DNA from: GWA2-46-10 sp964361435
GTDB lineage: Bacteria > Patescibacteriota > Minisyncoccia > UBA6257 > Colwellbacteraceae
NCBI GenBank assembly: GCA_964361435.1
Contig: CAYIAN010000026.1
Coordinates: forward strand, 1 to 6,753
Direction: 5' to 3'
Length of the DNA: 6,753 bases
Part shown: positions 1 to 5,873 of the stretch, piece after piece
Numbering within the stretch: the first letter of the stretch is position 1
How the letters are laid out: the number at the start of each line of letters is the position of its first letter
The notes under the pieces: generated by a model
Seen by the model: only the letters and a program-made list of their open reading frames with translations
What the model was told of the DNA's origin: nothing
Database searches by the model: none
Program-made: the position numbers and the translations under genes

Positions 1-661
1 GGGGGAGCCCTACGTCTACGTCCTGTCCAACCTGTGAGACTTTAAAGCTGGAGACTTCTCCGCTCCAAGCTCCACCTCCAGTTGGGCCAGACGTACAACC
101 TCCGTCTCCCTCCTTGTCCCAGATACAAAGTCTGCTTAGATCCAATACATATACTGTCTCCCCTGATATTTGGGAGCTGGTGAGGGAGGTGATCCTGGGG
201 CCGTTGCAGTTGTCTGTGCGAATAGTTTCTCCTCCGATTGGATCAAAACCTGTGTTTGAATCATATTGATAGGTACAACTTATCTCGTTATCTTCCTCGT
301 TGTATTTGATCGTTATCTGTGCCCCACCACCCCCTGAGCGGCTGTAGAGGGTGATGATGCCGCTTTGATCGAGAACTACATAATCAAGGGTATTATTGTC
401 GATGGGTATATCATTGGGACTTCGGGTGATCGGAAAAGAGTCGGCATTAAACTCATCTATATCTCTTCCGTCCTCACCGGTGTTAAAGGCCGTGAAGAAA
501 AGCTTGTTGGAATCTTCGTCGTATAGATATATGCCGTCTTGTTGGGCAATGGTAACGGATATGGGGGTGGGTACGGCAGCAGACGCGGAGAGGGTGGATA
601 AAACTATGATGACAAACAACGCCGTTTTCAAGACTGCCTGTCTTTGGGGGAAGAGTTTCAT
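1..661 (-). CDS. Second copy of the pilin-M23 surface protein (N-terminal part; C-terminus beyond window)
   Basis: The frame is open from the ATG at 661-659 to the window edge, 220 codons without a stop. The first ~28 residues form a signal peptide (MKLFPQRQ, a hydrophobic stretch, then STLSASA). The rest is a beta-rich, extracellular-looking domain with no family I recognise, ending in DVDVGLP. It is clearly a paralog of the gene at 2933-1398. Its residues ~42-95 are encoded by DNA identical to that copy, and the signal peptide and last residues are nearly or fully identical. Residues ~96-200 differ at many positions, with indels and a Gly-rich loop (SRSGGGG). By analogy the missing part should carry the pilin-like helices and perhaps the M23 domain; this is inference. 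The start codon overlaps the stop of the upstream gene as ATGA, which suggests translational coupling. There is no Shine-Dalgarno. Confidence 0.9.
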   Translation of the reverse strand, partial: MKLFPQRQAVLKTALFVIIVLSTLSASAAVPTPISVTIAQQDGIYLYDEDSNKLFFTAFNTGEDGRDIDEFNADSFPITRSPNDIPIDNNTLDYVVLDQSGIITLYSRSGGGGAQITIKYNEEDNEISCTYQYDSNTGFDPIGGETIRTDNCNGPRITSLTSSQISGETVYVLDLSRLCIWDKEGDGGCTSGPTGGGAWSGEVSSFKVSQVGQDVDVGLP

Positions 662-1290
662 GGGTTTACTTTCAGGGAATCAACTACACTGTTACATAGA
701 GATATATATTTTGAATAACTAGGGCCACTAAGTTGGCAGTCGATACGAACAGCGGAATTTTTTGAGATAATAAGCTTACCTGTCGCATAGTTATTACTTA
801 GAACAACGGTATCTCCACGATCTGTTTCTGGCGAACTAAACTCTGCGTCATCCCCCGAGTCATAAGTGAACGGTGGATTCCCATTGCCTAAGTAGTACAA
901 AGTTTTGGCTCCGCCGTTTTCTGAAACTTCAAACCAATACCCTGGATTTTCTTTTTTGAATGATTCAATGCTAAACAAGTTAGGATCCCTAAAGGAAGCG
1001 AAGAAGCCCGTTACGGTATTTCCATCGGAGTCGCTGGTTCCAAACGCAACGCCCCTTTCTATATCGTTGAATGCAATAGGGCTCCATTCTTCCGGAATCT
1101 CAAGGTTAATGTTTGATACAGGGTAGGTTATTTGATATGAACCATTTTCGAGTAATACCAGTTCTGCTTTTTCTCCCTTGACAACGGGTACCGCATTTTC
1201 GTTGTTCGTTTTCCCCTTGAGGAAGAATGCAAAAATAGCTACTACTAAAACAAAGAGGATAAAACCAATTAATATAAGTTTTCTATTCAC
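658..1290 (-). CDS. Membrane-anchored extracellular protein of unknown function
   Basis: This 210-residue protein has a short basic N-terminus (NRK), one hydrophobic helix at ~5-24 (LILIGFILFVLVVAIFAFFL) and then a soluble domain rich in aromatic, Gly and Asp/Ser residues. No lipobox Cys follows the helix, so it is probably an uncleaved anchor with the domain outside. Two cysteines near the end (185 and 199) could form a disulfide. The layout YPVSNINLEIPEEW near residue 56 and CNSVVDSLKV at the end weakly recalls PsbP-like domains, but I do not claim that. The start is GTG at 1290-1288. The frame stays open upstream, but no ATG, GTG or TTG occurs there before an in-frame stop. The gene lies between two pilin-M23 paralogs: 107 nt after the first and overlapping the second by 4 nt. 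It is therefore likely cotranscribed with the second and may act with it at the surface. Confidence 0.85.
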   Translation of the reverse strand: MNRKLILIGFILFVLVVAIFAFFLKGKTNNENAVPVVKGEKAELVLLENGSYQITYPVSNINLEIPEEWSPIAFNDIERGVAFGTSDSDGNTVTGFFASFRDPNLFSIESFKKENPGYWFEVSENGGAKTLYYLGNGNPPFTYDSGDDAEFSSPETDRGDTVVLSNNYATGKLIISKNSAVRIDCQLSGPSYSKYISLCNSVVDSLKVNP

Positions 1291-1297
1291 TGACTTA

Positions 1298-1306
1298 ATA
1301 ATAACA
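1298..1306 (-). promoter_or_regulatory. Possible extended -10 promoter of the 210-residue protein gene
   Basis: The minus strand reads TGT-TATTAT (five of six -10 bases plus TGn), 7 nt before the GTG at 1290. As at 6656, this would place the transcription start at the start codon and give a leaderless message covering this gene and the overlapping second pilin paralog. Confidence 0.45.
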
Positions 1307-1397
1307 AAACTTGCCTTCGTATACTTTAAAAATTCGCTCGTAGTTGTCTCTTGTGTCCGGAAGATTAATCAACAACCCGGGGTATCTTTACTGGCAC

Positions 1398-2933
1398 CTA
1401 AAAACCAGGGACTGAACCCAACCCATAATTTGACCTGTCTTTACAGGTTATGGGTCCACTTGCGGTACAGACTGTTTGCAAAAAACTGCATGGGTCATAC
1501 TTCAATTCAGGAACATTGTAGGGTGATTTTCCAGCCCCAAAATGTAGGTGAATGGTATTGGAGTTACCCGTTGTTCCCATTGTGCCTATTGCTTGTCCTT
1601 TCTCGACATGGGTACCACTACTGACTATCGGCGGACCTGCGAGATGGCAATATGAATAATAGATGCCACTTTTTTCCCCAAGTATTCTCACTCCAAATCC
1701 ACATATAGGGTTTTCTAGGTGCATATCGGAGGAGTCATAAGCGATACCTGATTCAACAGCTACCAAAGGGGGGCTAGGATTACTGGTCGCATCCAGAATA
1801 TCTATACCCAGATGAAGACGGGAACAATTTTCCGAACCAACACCTACTGGCTCTCTGCAGTCAAAAAAGCTACTACCCGAAGGGACACTCTGCTGGTATG
1901 CGCCCTTAATAGGACAACTCCCCCCTTGGCCACTCCCTATTAAATCAATACCCGAGGTACCCACCCGGACACTCTTCTCCAGGAAAACGTCTTCTAACTG
2001 GGTGAGATCGGGGTTGATGGTGTAAAGGATGAGGTATGAGGAGAAAAGGAGGATGAGGCCGAAGATAGCTCTTTGGATCCAGGTCTTAGCTTCTCCGATA
2101 CGGCTGCTGTTGCCTGCGGAGGCGCTGTAGAGGACTCCGCCGAAGATGATGACGGACAGAGCTATCATGGCCCCTATCCCCATCACCCAGTTGTAGAGGT
2201 TGGATACTCTCCTTGCGAGGTCCAGGGGAATCTTTTGCGTAACGAAGGTATCCTCAGAACTCACTATGAGGGGGAGCCCTACGTCTACGTCCTGTCCAAC
2301 CTGTGAGACTTTAAAGCTGGAGACATTTTCATTCCAGCGACCACCTTGTCCCGGTTGATCAAAGCAAGTTAAATCTCCTCCTGTATCTCGTACACAAAGT
2401 TCACTCAAGTCCAATACGTATACTGCTTCCCCTGATATTTGGTAGCTGGTGACGGAGGTAACTCTGGAACTGTTGCAGTACTCTTGACGCTTAGTCGCTG
2501 TGTTGAAATTACCTGGAGTTGAATCGTATTCGTACGTACAACTTATCTCGTTATCTTCCTCGTTGTATTCAATTCGGATCATTGCGCCGTCCTGGTCTGC
2601 TTGGCTATGGAGTTCAATCACAACACTTTCATCAAAGACCACATAATCAAGGGTATTATTGTCGATGGGTATATCATTGGGACTTCGGGTGATCGGAAAA
2701 GAGTCGGCATTAAACTCATCTATATCTCTTCCGTCCTCACCGGTGTTAAAGGCCGTGAAGAAAAGCTTGTTGGAATCTTCGTCGTATAGATATATGCCGT
2801 TCTTCTGGGAGATCGTTTGTTCGATAACAGATAGATATGGAGGGAGAACGGCAGATGCGGAGAGGGTGGAGAAAACTATGATAACAAACAACGCCGTTTT
2901 CAAGACTGCCTGTCTTTGGGGGAAGAGTTTCAT
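1398..2933 (-). CDS. Secreted/membrane VirB2-like pilin fused to M23 metallopeptidase
   Basis: The product has 511 residues. Order of parts: signal peptide (1-28); a beta-rich ectodomain of unknown family (~40-230) with Cys132, 153, 180 and 190; a two-helix hairpin (~247-270 and ~286-305) joined by SASAGNSSRIGEAKTWIQRA and ending YLILYTINPDL, as in the TrbC/VirB2-like pilins common in CPR genomes; a Ser/Gly linker; and an M23 (lysostaphin-type) peptidase (~372-470). The M23 residues appear intact: zinc ligands His374 and Asp378 (HLGID), His430 (YSYCHL) and HLH at 462-464. M23 enzymes cut peptide bonds in peptidoglycan cross-links. A tail with Cys482, 489 and 497 follows. ATG 2933 is preferred to a TTG at 2960 because the paralog starts at the equivalent ATG and the TTG lies in the terminator of the upstream gene. 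The inferred role is a membrane-tethered wall hydrolase linked to a type IV secretion or attachment apparatus. Confidence 0.9.
   Translation of the reverse strand: MKLFPQRQAVLKTALFVIIVFSTLSASAVLPPYLSVIEQTISQKNGIYLYDEDSNKLFFTAFNTGEDGRDIDEFNADSFPITRSPNDIPIDNNTLDYVVFDESVVIELHSQADQDGAMIRIEYNEEDNEISCTYEYDSTPGNFNTATKRQEYCNSSRVTSVTSYQISGEAVYVLDLSELCVRDTGGDLTCFDQPGQGGRWNENVSSFKVSQVGQDVDVGLPLIVSSEDTFVTQKIPLDLARRVSNLYNWVMGIGAMIALSVIIFGGVLYSASAGNSSRIGEAKTWIQRAIFGLILLFSSYLILYTINPDLTQLEDVFLEKSVRVGTSGIDLIGSGQGGSCPIKGAYQQSVPSGSSFFDCREPVGVGSENCSRLHLGIDILDATSNPSPPLVAVESGIAYDSSDMHLENPICGFGVRILGEKSGIYYSYCHLAGPPIVSSGTHVEKGQAIGTMGTTGNSNTIHLHFGAGKSPYNVPELKYDPCSFLQTVCTASGPITCKDRSNYGLGSVPGF
2270..2933 (-). repeat. 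Segment duplicated at 1-661 (mosaic identity)
   Basis: The first 664 bases of the pilin-M23 gene align with 1-661. Blocks identical base for base are 2641-2800 with 378-537 (160 bp), 2270-2324 with 1-55 (cut by the window edge), 2884-2933 with 612-661 (50 bp) and 2536-2569 with 273-306 (34 bp). Between the blocks the copies are strongly diverged and carry in-frame indels. Identity ends at the start codon on one side; the other end is outside the window. Confidence 0.92.
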
Positions 2934-2937
2934 TAAG

Positions 2938-2957
2938 TTTATACATATATGATATAC
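2938..2957 (-). promoter_or_regulatory. Possible promoter of the pilin-M23 gene
   Basis: The only DNA between the terminator and ATG 2933 is a very AT-rich stretch with -10-like hexamers TATCAT and TATAAA on the minus strand. TATAAA ends 4 nt before the ATG, slightly too close for a normal start; TATCAT ends 15 nt before it and would give a leader of about 8 nt. No -35 or Shine-Dalgarno is seen, and which hexamer is used cannot be decided. Confidence 0.4.
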
Positions 2958-2958
2958 C

Positions 2959-2981
2959 AAAAACCGCCCGAATGGGCGGTT
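2959..2981 (-). terminator. Intrinsic terminator of the MscS-like gene
   Basis: On the minus strand AACCGCCC, loop ATTC and GGGCGGTT form an 8-bp stem, with a run of five T overlapping its end. It lies 25 nt past the stop at 3006 and separates this gene from the pilin-M23 gene, which therefore needs its own promoter. Confidence 0.8.
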
Positions 2982-2988
2982 ATTGGCT

Positions 2989-3002
2989 CCTTGGTACCAA
3001 GG
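2989..3002. repeat. Perfect 14-bp palindrome
   Basis: CCTTGGTACCAAGG lies 3 nt past the stop of the MscS-like gene and just before its terminator. It has no loop bases, so it fits a dimeric protein site better than an RNA hairpin. No function is known. Confidence 0.5.
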
Positions 3003-3005
3003 AAA

Positions 3006-3689
3006 TTATCTGTGTTCTACTTGATCTCGGAACTTCTTTAGTAAGTGAGCTGCGTACTCCTTGCCTCCCAAACCGAAGGCGATACCACCAGCTATGGCAA
3101 ACATAGCTAATACTGCCGTAATGAATGCTTGGACTAACGGTACGGCGATACCAAGTTGCAATAGCGCACCCGATACACCGAAGGTTACTATGGCCCACCA
3201 AGTAACAGCTCCTAAGAAGTTGGCGGATTCGAGTCCTCCACTTTTTGCCGAAGCTCCCACGAATCCCCTCAAGAAATTGGCGATGATAACTGTAGCCAAC
3301 ATTATGAGTACCGCGACCACAACCTGTGGGATGTAGAGCAATACCGCCTGAAGGAAACTTGAGAAAGTGAAGAAGCCCAAAATATCTGAAGCTGCTAGGA
3401 AGAAGGCTACCATCACAAACCAGTAGACGAGTCTTCCAAAAAACCTTCCGATGTTAAGCTTCAATCCCGCTTTCCTAAAGTGAACGTCTACGCCGGCACT
3501 TGCTAGGAGACTGTCTACCTTAAGGGCAGTTACAATCCTCTCAATCAGTGAACCGAGCGCTGCAGCCACTATGAGGCCGACGATGAAAATCACTACAGCA
3601 GAGGTGAAAGTAGGAACGAAACCTACGAAATCAGACCAAAGCTGCTGGAATGATAATACTAATACGTCAACCACGTCCTGAAATGTCAT
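3006..3689 (-). CDS. MscS-like multi-helix membrane protein (conserved TM helix type)
   Basis: The product has 227 residues and about five hydrophobic helices (~28-49, 84-103, 115-139, 160-178, 184-206). The last helix ends AIAGGIAFGLGGKEYAAHLLKKF, which matches the Gly/Ala-rich pore-lining TM3 of small-conductance mechanosensitive channels (AGIAFG-type motif) and the 'conserved TM helix' family. The protein stops about 20 residues after this motif, so the cytoplasmic beta domain of full MscS is absent. Short forms like this are frequent in CPR genomes. A pressure-release or small-solute channel is likely, but transport has not been shown for such short forms. It has its own extended -10 promoter upstream and an intrinsic terminator downstream, so it is probably monocistronic. 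No Shine-Dalgarno is visible before the ATG. Confidence 0.85.
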   Translation of the reverse strand: MTFQDVVDVLVLSFQQLWSDFVGFVPTFTSAVVIFIVGLIVAAALGSLIERIVTALKVDSLLASAGVDVHFRKAGLKLNIGRFFGRLVYWFVMVAFFLAASDILGFFTFSSFLQAVLLYIPQVVVAVLIMLATVIIANFLRGFVGASAKSGGLESANFLGAVTWWAIVTFGVSGALLQLGIAVPLVQAFITAVLAMFAIAGGIAFGLGGKEYAAHLLKKFRDQVEHR

Positions 3690-3744
3690 TTGCTTAGCGT
3701 TTCAGTCAAAATTAAAACCGACCTTTTCTCGCTACCTACTATAG

Positions 3745-3753
3745 ATTATAGCA
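3745..3753 (-). promoter_or_regulatory. Extended -10 promoter of the MscS-like gene
   Basis: The minus strand reads TGC-TATAAT, a perfect extended -10 without a clear -35. The predicted start is near 3738, giving a leader of about 49 nt before ATG 3689. It sits in the 108-nt gap after the Cys-rich protein gene, in which no clear terminator was seen. Confidence 0.65.
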
Positions 3754-3797
3754 AAAACGAGTCTTTTCTTCTGGGGAGCACTGTGGATACCCGGGGT

Positions 3798-4988
3798 TTA
3801 GAGACCAGCGTAGCTGGATTTAACGAACCCGGGGAAAAGTCCTCTTAAGAAATAAAAGAGATTGAATTGAGTCTCTCCTGGATTTCTTTCTCTGATAAAT
3901 GGTTCGGTAAGAGTAACAGAAGCTTGGGCGTTTGCTCCACAAGTTAGATTAAGAGTTGTGGAAGTAGTTGGACACACATCCTCCACAGTACCAGATCCAT
4001 CACCCCCAAATATCCGTGAATTGAAATCGTAGTTCTGCCAAGTATCGTTTGTGGGATTAGAGCTTGGGGAACATGCCTCGGTTACACCACTAACCTCCCA
4101 ATCTATGTCGTAGCAGCTGTTTGCCTTTTTGCCACTGACTATAAGCTCAACTATCGGCTCATCTGCGACACACGTATTGAATATACATATATTACTGCAA
4201 ATAGCTGGGCAGACACCATTGGCTACACCACGGTCACACTGTTCTGTGCCCTCTCTGATACGGTTACCGCAAAATCCAGGAACAGGGGGGTTACAAATGG
4301 GGCTACTCGGATTACAGACACACCAGTTCGGAGAACTTGGTTTTACTCCATCGCAAGGATCAGGAATTACTCCAGGATCCTCACCTCCTCCAGGACAACG
4401 GTCTGTTCCTACCCCAGCCCCAGAGCATGAACCAGCGCAGTTGGCCTTAACTGAACATCCATTTCCACAGGTAGGCGGAGATTGGGTACATCTATTACAA
4501 GCTGGTGTTCCTACTCCAGCACCCGAACACCCACCAGCGCAGTTGGCCTTAACTGAACATCCACCTCCACAAGTTGGCGGACTTTGACAACACTGGCCGG
4601 GACGACAAGAAGTGGAGGGGGTGGAGGGGGTGGAGGCGGGGACGAAAACTTGATGTGGAGTAGTTTCGCCTGGCACTTGGTAAAAAAATGTGTTTCCAAC
4701 TGCCTCCGGATCTATGATCGCTGTATTAATTACTCCTGGCACCGGACCTGGGTTATTCACGCAAGGTTTAGTTCTCGGAATGTACTCTCCTGTTGGTGTG
4801 CATATATTTATTTGGTCCCTAGTATCCGGGTCGGTTACTCTCCTACATATATATACCGGTTCATTAAAACTAACTGTACACTCTGCCGCATTCACAACAT
4901 TCGCGCTGATTAATAGAGACCCCAAGCCAACGCTTGCTATAAAAGTTATTAAAAGAAATTTTCGTTTGATGATGTATTTAAAACCCAT
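3798..4988 (-). CDS. Secreted cysteine-rich protein with duplicated motif, Myxo-type disulfide repeat and Ig-like domain
   Basis: The product has 396 residues. It has a basic N-terminus and hydrophobic core (~10-30) with likely cleavage after VVNAA (35). A 27-residue Cys-rich unit occurs twice (135-161 and 169-195), beginning QSPPTCG, followed by GCSVKANCAG and ending GAGVGT; the copies differ at only two residues. A PST repeat precedes it. Residues 240-273 (CGNRIREGTEQCD, then CPAICSNICIFNTC) match the Myxococcus cysteine-rich/DUF4215 pattern. Residues ~277-362 look like an Ig-type beta sandwich of the kind seen in CPR surface proteins (STTLNLTCG, then ASVTLTE). The C-terminus is hydrophobic and aromatic (FNLFYFLRGLFPGF) and could contact a membrane. 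The even spread of cysteines suggests a disulfide-rich extracellular stalk or adhesin; that function is inferred. Start at ATG 4988, just downstream of an extended -10. Confidence 0.88.
   Translation of the reverse strand: MGFKYIIKRKFLLITFIASVGLGSLLISANVVNAAECTVSFNEPVYICRRVTDPDTRDQINICTPTGEYIPRTKPCVNNPGPVPGVINTAIIDPEAVGNTFFYQVPGETTPHQVFVPASTPSTPSTSCRPGQCCQSPPTCGGGCSVKANCAGGCSGAGVGTPACNRCTQSPPTCGNGCSVKANCAGSCSGAGVGTDRCPGGGEDPGVIPDPCDGVKPSSPNWCVCNPSSPICNPPVPGFCGNRIREGTEQCDRGVANGVCPAICSNICIFNTCVADEPIVELIVSGKKANSCYDIDWEVSGVTEACSPSSNPTNDTWQNYDFNSRIFGGDGSGTVEDVCPTTSTTLNLTCGANAQASVTLTEPFIRERNPGETQFNLFYFLRGLFPGFVKSSYAGL
4404..4586 (-). repeat. Tandem duplication of an 81-bp Cys-rich motif
   Basis: Two copies (4506-4586 and 4404-4484) lie 102 bp apart and encode 27 residues that differ at two positions. 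The core around GCAGTTGGCCTTAACTGAAC (+ strand) is identical in both. This is an in-frame internal duplication within the secreted protein gene. Confidence 0.85.
4612..4641 (+). repeat. 9-bp G-rich microsatellite encoding PST repeats
   Basis: The unit GTGGAGGGG occurs twice exactly (4612-4620 and 4621-4629) and once imperfectly (4630-4638). It encodes Pro-Ser-Thr repeats on the minus strand. The + strand has three runs of at least four G plus several GG pairs, so a two-layer or imperfect G-quadruplex is possible in the template strand. Confidence 0.7.
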
Positions 4989-5001
4989 CTCAACTATCTG
5001 T

Positions 5002-5010
5002 ATTATAACA
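5002..5010 (-). promoter_or_regulatory. Extended -10 promoter of the Cys-rich protein gene
   Basis: The minus strand reads TGT-TATAAT, a perfect -10 with the TGn extension and no convincing -35. It lies 13 nt before ATG 4988, which predicts a leader of only about 7 nt. Confidence 0.6.
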
Positions 5011-5022
5011 TATGATCAACTT

Positions 5023-5065
5023 GCATCAGCGGGGTACCTGTGGAGGTACCCCGCGATGCTTTTTT
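5023..5065 (+). terminator. Strong hairpin with a T tract on the + strand side
   Basis: Outer arms GCATC/GATGC (one bulged A at 5028) and inner arms GCGGGGTACC (5029-5038) and GGTACCCCGC (5045-5054) form a stem of about 15 bp with a TGTGGA loop, followed on the + strand by six T (5060-5065). In the direction of the genes (minus) the hairpin comes right after the lipoprotein stop codon, but it is preceded by an A tract and has no T tract after it. It may still stop or protect the gene's transcript; as a textbook intrinsic terminator it points the other way. Confidence 0.7.
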
Positions 5066-5067
5066 CC

Positions 5068-5844
5068 TTACCCGTCGTAATGCATTGGCATGGCGTACCC
5101 AAACACCCTGCCAATAACACCCTCGGGGGGCATGAGTCCTTCTTCAAGCGCATCGGCAATCACGGCGTTGTTCTCGTCCCCCTGTTGCGAAAACGCGCAC
5201 AGCTCCCTTTGGTCGCAACCCTCGGGCGGAGGAAATGCCGTCACCACCTCCACCGGATATGGCCAGCCTATCTGCAGGCTAGCCGCCGCCGCCTCGATGT
5301 TTTGCGCACCAGGCGGAATCAGCACAAACGACTTGTGGTACCCGTCCAAAAACAGGTTCTCGGAATCGCCCTCCCTTGAGGGAAACAGTCCCTTGAACCA
5401 CTGGACGCCCACGGTGCTTTCTGGCCAACCCCAGACAAGGGTGAGAGTGATGGGTTCCCCATCACTAGTCTCCCCCGCACTGAAATCAGTTACCAGCACC
5501 TTCTCGAGGCCCCACAAGTCGTAAATCCAATAGGGGGCCCCAACAGGTTCGAGAAAAAACACTGCAACCTCGACACCATCGATATCGAAGCTCAAAAATG
5601 GCTTCCGGGTGTAGAACCCGAGCTTCATCTCCCCATGCTCGACGGCGAAGGTCTTCCCTTCTGCTTCGGTAGTCGTCGTGGTCGGAACGGTGGTAGTCGA
5701 GGTAGTGGTCGTGGACGACGTGATCGTCGTAGTCGGAACGGTGGTAGTCGTGGACGACGTGGTCGTCGTCGTTGCCCCGTCACTGCACGCGGCAGCGACG
5801 AGAGCGAATGCCACCAACAGCACGAGGATGCGTAGGTAACGCAT
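5068..5844 (-). CDS. Lipoprotein with Thr-rich linker, function unknown, probably acquired
   Basis: The product has 258 residues. It begins with a lipoprotein signal (MRYLRILVLLVAFALVAAAC; lipidated Cys20), followed by a Thr/Ser/Pro linker at ~25-59 with TTTT and VPTTT blocks and then a compact domain of ~195 residues that I do not recognise. That domain is rich in Trp, Tyr, Phe and Gly (YWIYDLWG, VWGWPES, IGWPYP) and has a likely Cys210-Cys216 disulfide. Lipoproteins with this signal and Thr-linker style are typical of Actinobacteria, notably Acidimicrobiia-like lineages. ATG 5844 is chosen over an upstream start at 5874 because an AAAGAGG Shine-Dalgarno sits 6 nt before it and the signal peptide begins there. 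The gene is visibly richer in GC than its neighbours, with ~57% and 63% in two 60-base lines counted by eye against ~47-52% elsewhere. A strong promoter lies upstream and a strong hairpin follows. Confidence 0.9.
   Translation of the reverse strand: MRYLRILVLLVAFALVAAACSDGATTTTTSSTTTTVPTTTITSSTTTTSTTTVPTTTTTEAEGKTFAVEHGEMKLGFYTRKPFLSFDIDGVEVAVFFLEPVGAPYWIYDLWGLEKVLVTDFSAGETSDGEPITLTLVWGWPESTVGVQWFKGLFPSREGDSENLFLDGYHKSFVLIPPGAQNIEAAAASLQIGWPYPVEVVTAFPPPEGCDQRELCAFSQQGDENNAVIADALEEGLMPPEGVIGRVFGYAMPMHYDG
5668..5772 (-). repeat. Threonine-linker repeat DNA
   Basis: This stretch encodes lipoprotein residues ~25-59. A 19-bp unit, GTCGGAACGGTGGTAGTCG on the + strand, occurs at 5681-5699 and again 51 bp on at 5732-5750. 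The neighbouring GTGGACGACGTG blocks also recur. The units have lengths in multiples of three, so gain or loss would change linker length without shifting the frame. Confidence 0.75.
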
Positions 5845-5850
5845 GTTTAA

Positions 5851-5857
5851 CCTCTTT
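5851..5857 (-). promoter_or_regulatory. Shine-Dalgarno AAAGAGG of the lipoprotein gene
   Basis: AAAGAGG lies 6 nt before ATG 5844. It decides that start over the in-frame ATG at 5874. It is the only clear, properly spaced Shine-Dalgarno in the window. Confidence 0.75.
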
Positions 5858-5873
5858 CGTTTCGGTGTATTCA

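Noticed and set aside
658..660. Recoded UGA (glycine), as in some CPR lineages
   Set aside because: The TGA here forms a standard ATGA stop/start overlap, and all other genes are complete under the standard code; nothing calls for recoding.
396..722. + strand frame encoding 108 residues, with a near-identical N-terminal half at 2659-2952
   Set aside because: It mirrors the duplicated pilin-M23 sequence on the other strand. The similarity comes from the paralogous minus-strand genes, which have signal peptides and domains.
1433..1448. Hairpin ACCTGT-loop-ACAGGT as a terminator
   Set aside because: It lies inside the end of the pilin-M23 coding region, with no T tract and a short stem.
2934..2960. 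Nine-residue N-terminal extension of the pilin-M23 protein from TTG 2960
   Set aside because: It would begin inside the T run of the upstream terminator, has no counterpart in the paralog, and puts residues before a complete signal peptide.
3790..3835. CCCGGGG motifs as an inverted repeat near the end of the Cys-rich gene
   Set aside because: The pairing has a central mismatch, one arm is coding, and no T tract follows, so it is likely chance.
4404..4586. Regularly spaced repeats as a possible CRISPR array
   Set aside because: There are only two copies, each 81 bp, and they are coding and in frame within a secreted protein gene.
4129..4587. + strand Pro-rich frame of 152 residues with internal repeats
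   Set aside because: It is antisense to the Cys-rich secreted protein; its repeats are the reverse complement of the real 81-bp duplication.
5635..5835. + strand Arg/Gly-rich frame resembling an RNA-binding tail
   Set aside because: It is antisense to the Thr-linker codons of the lipoprotein; the Arg/Gly composition is a by-product of that repeat.
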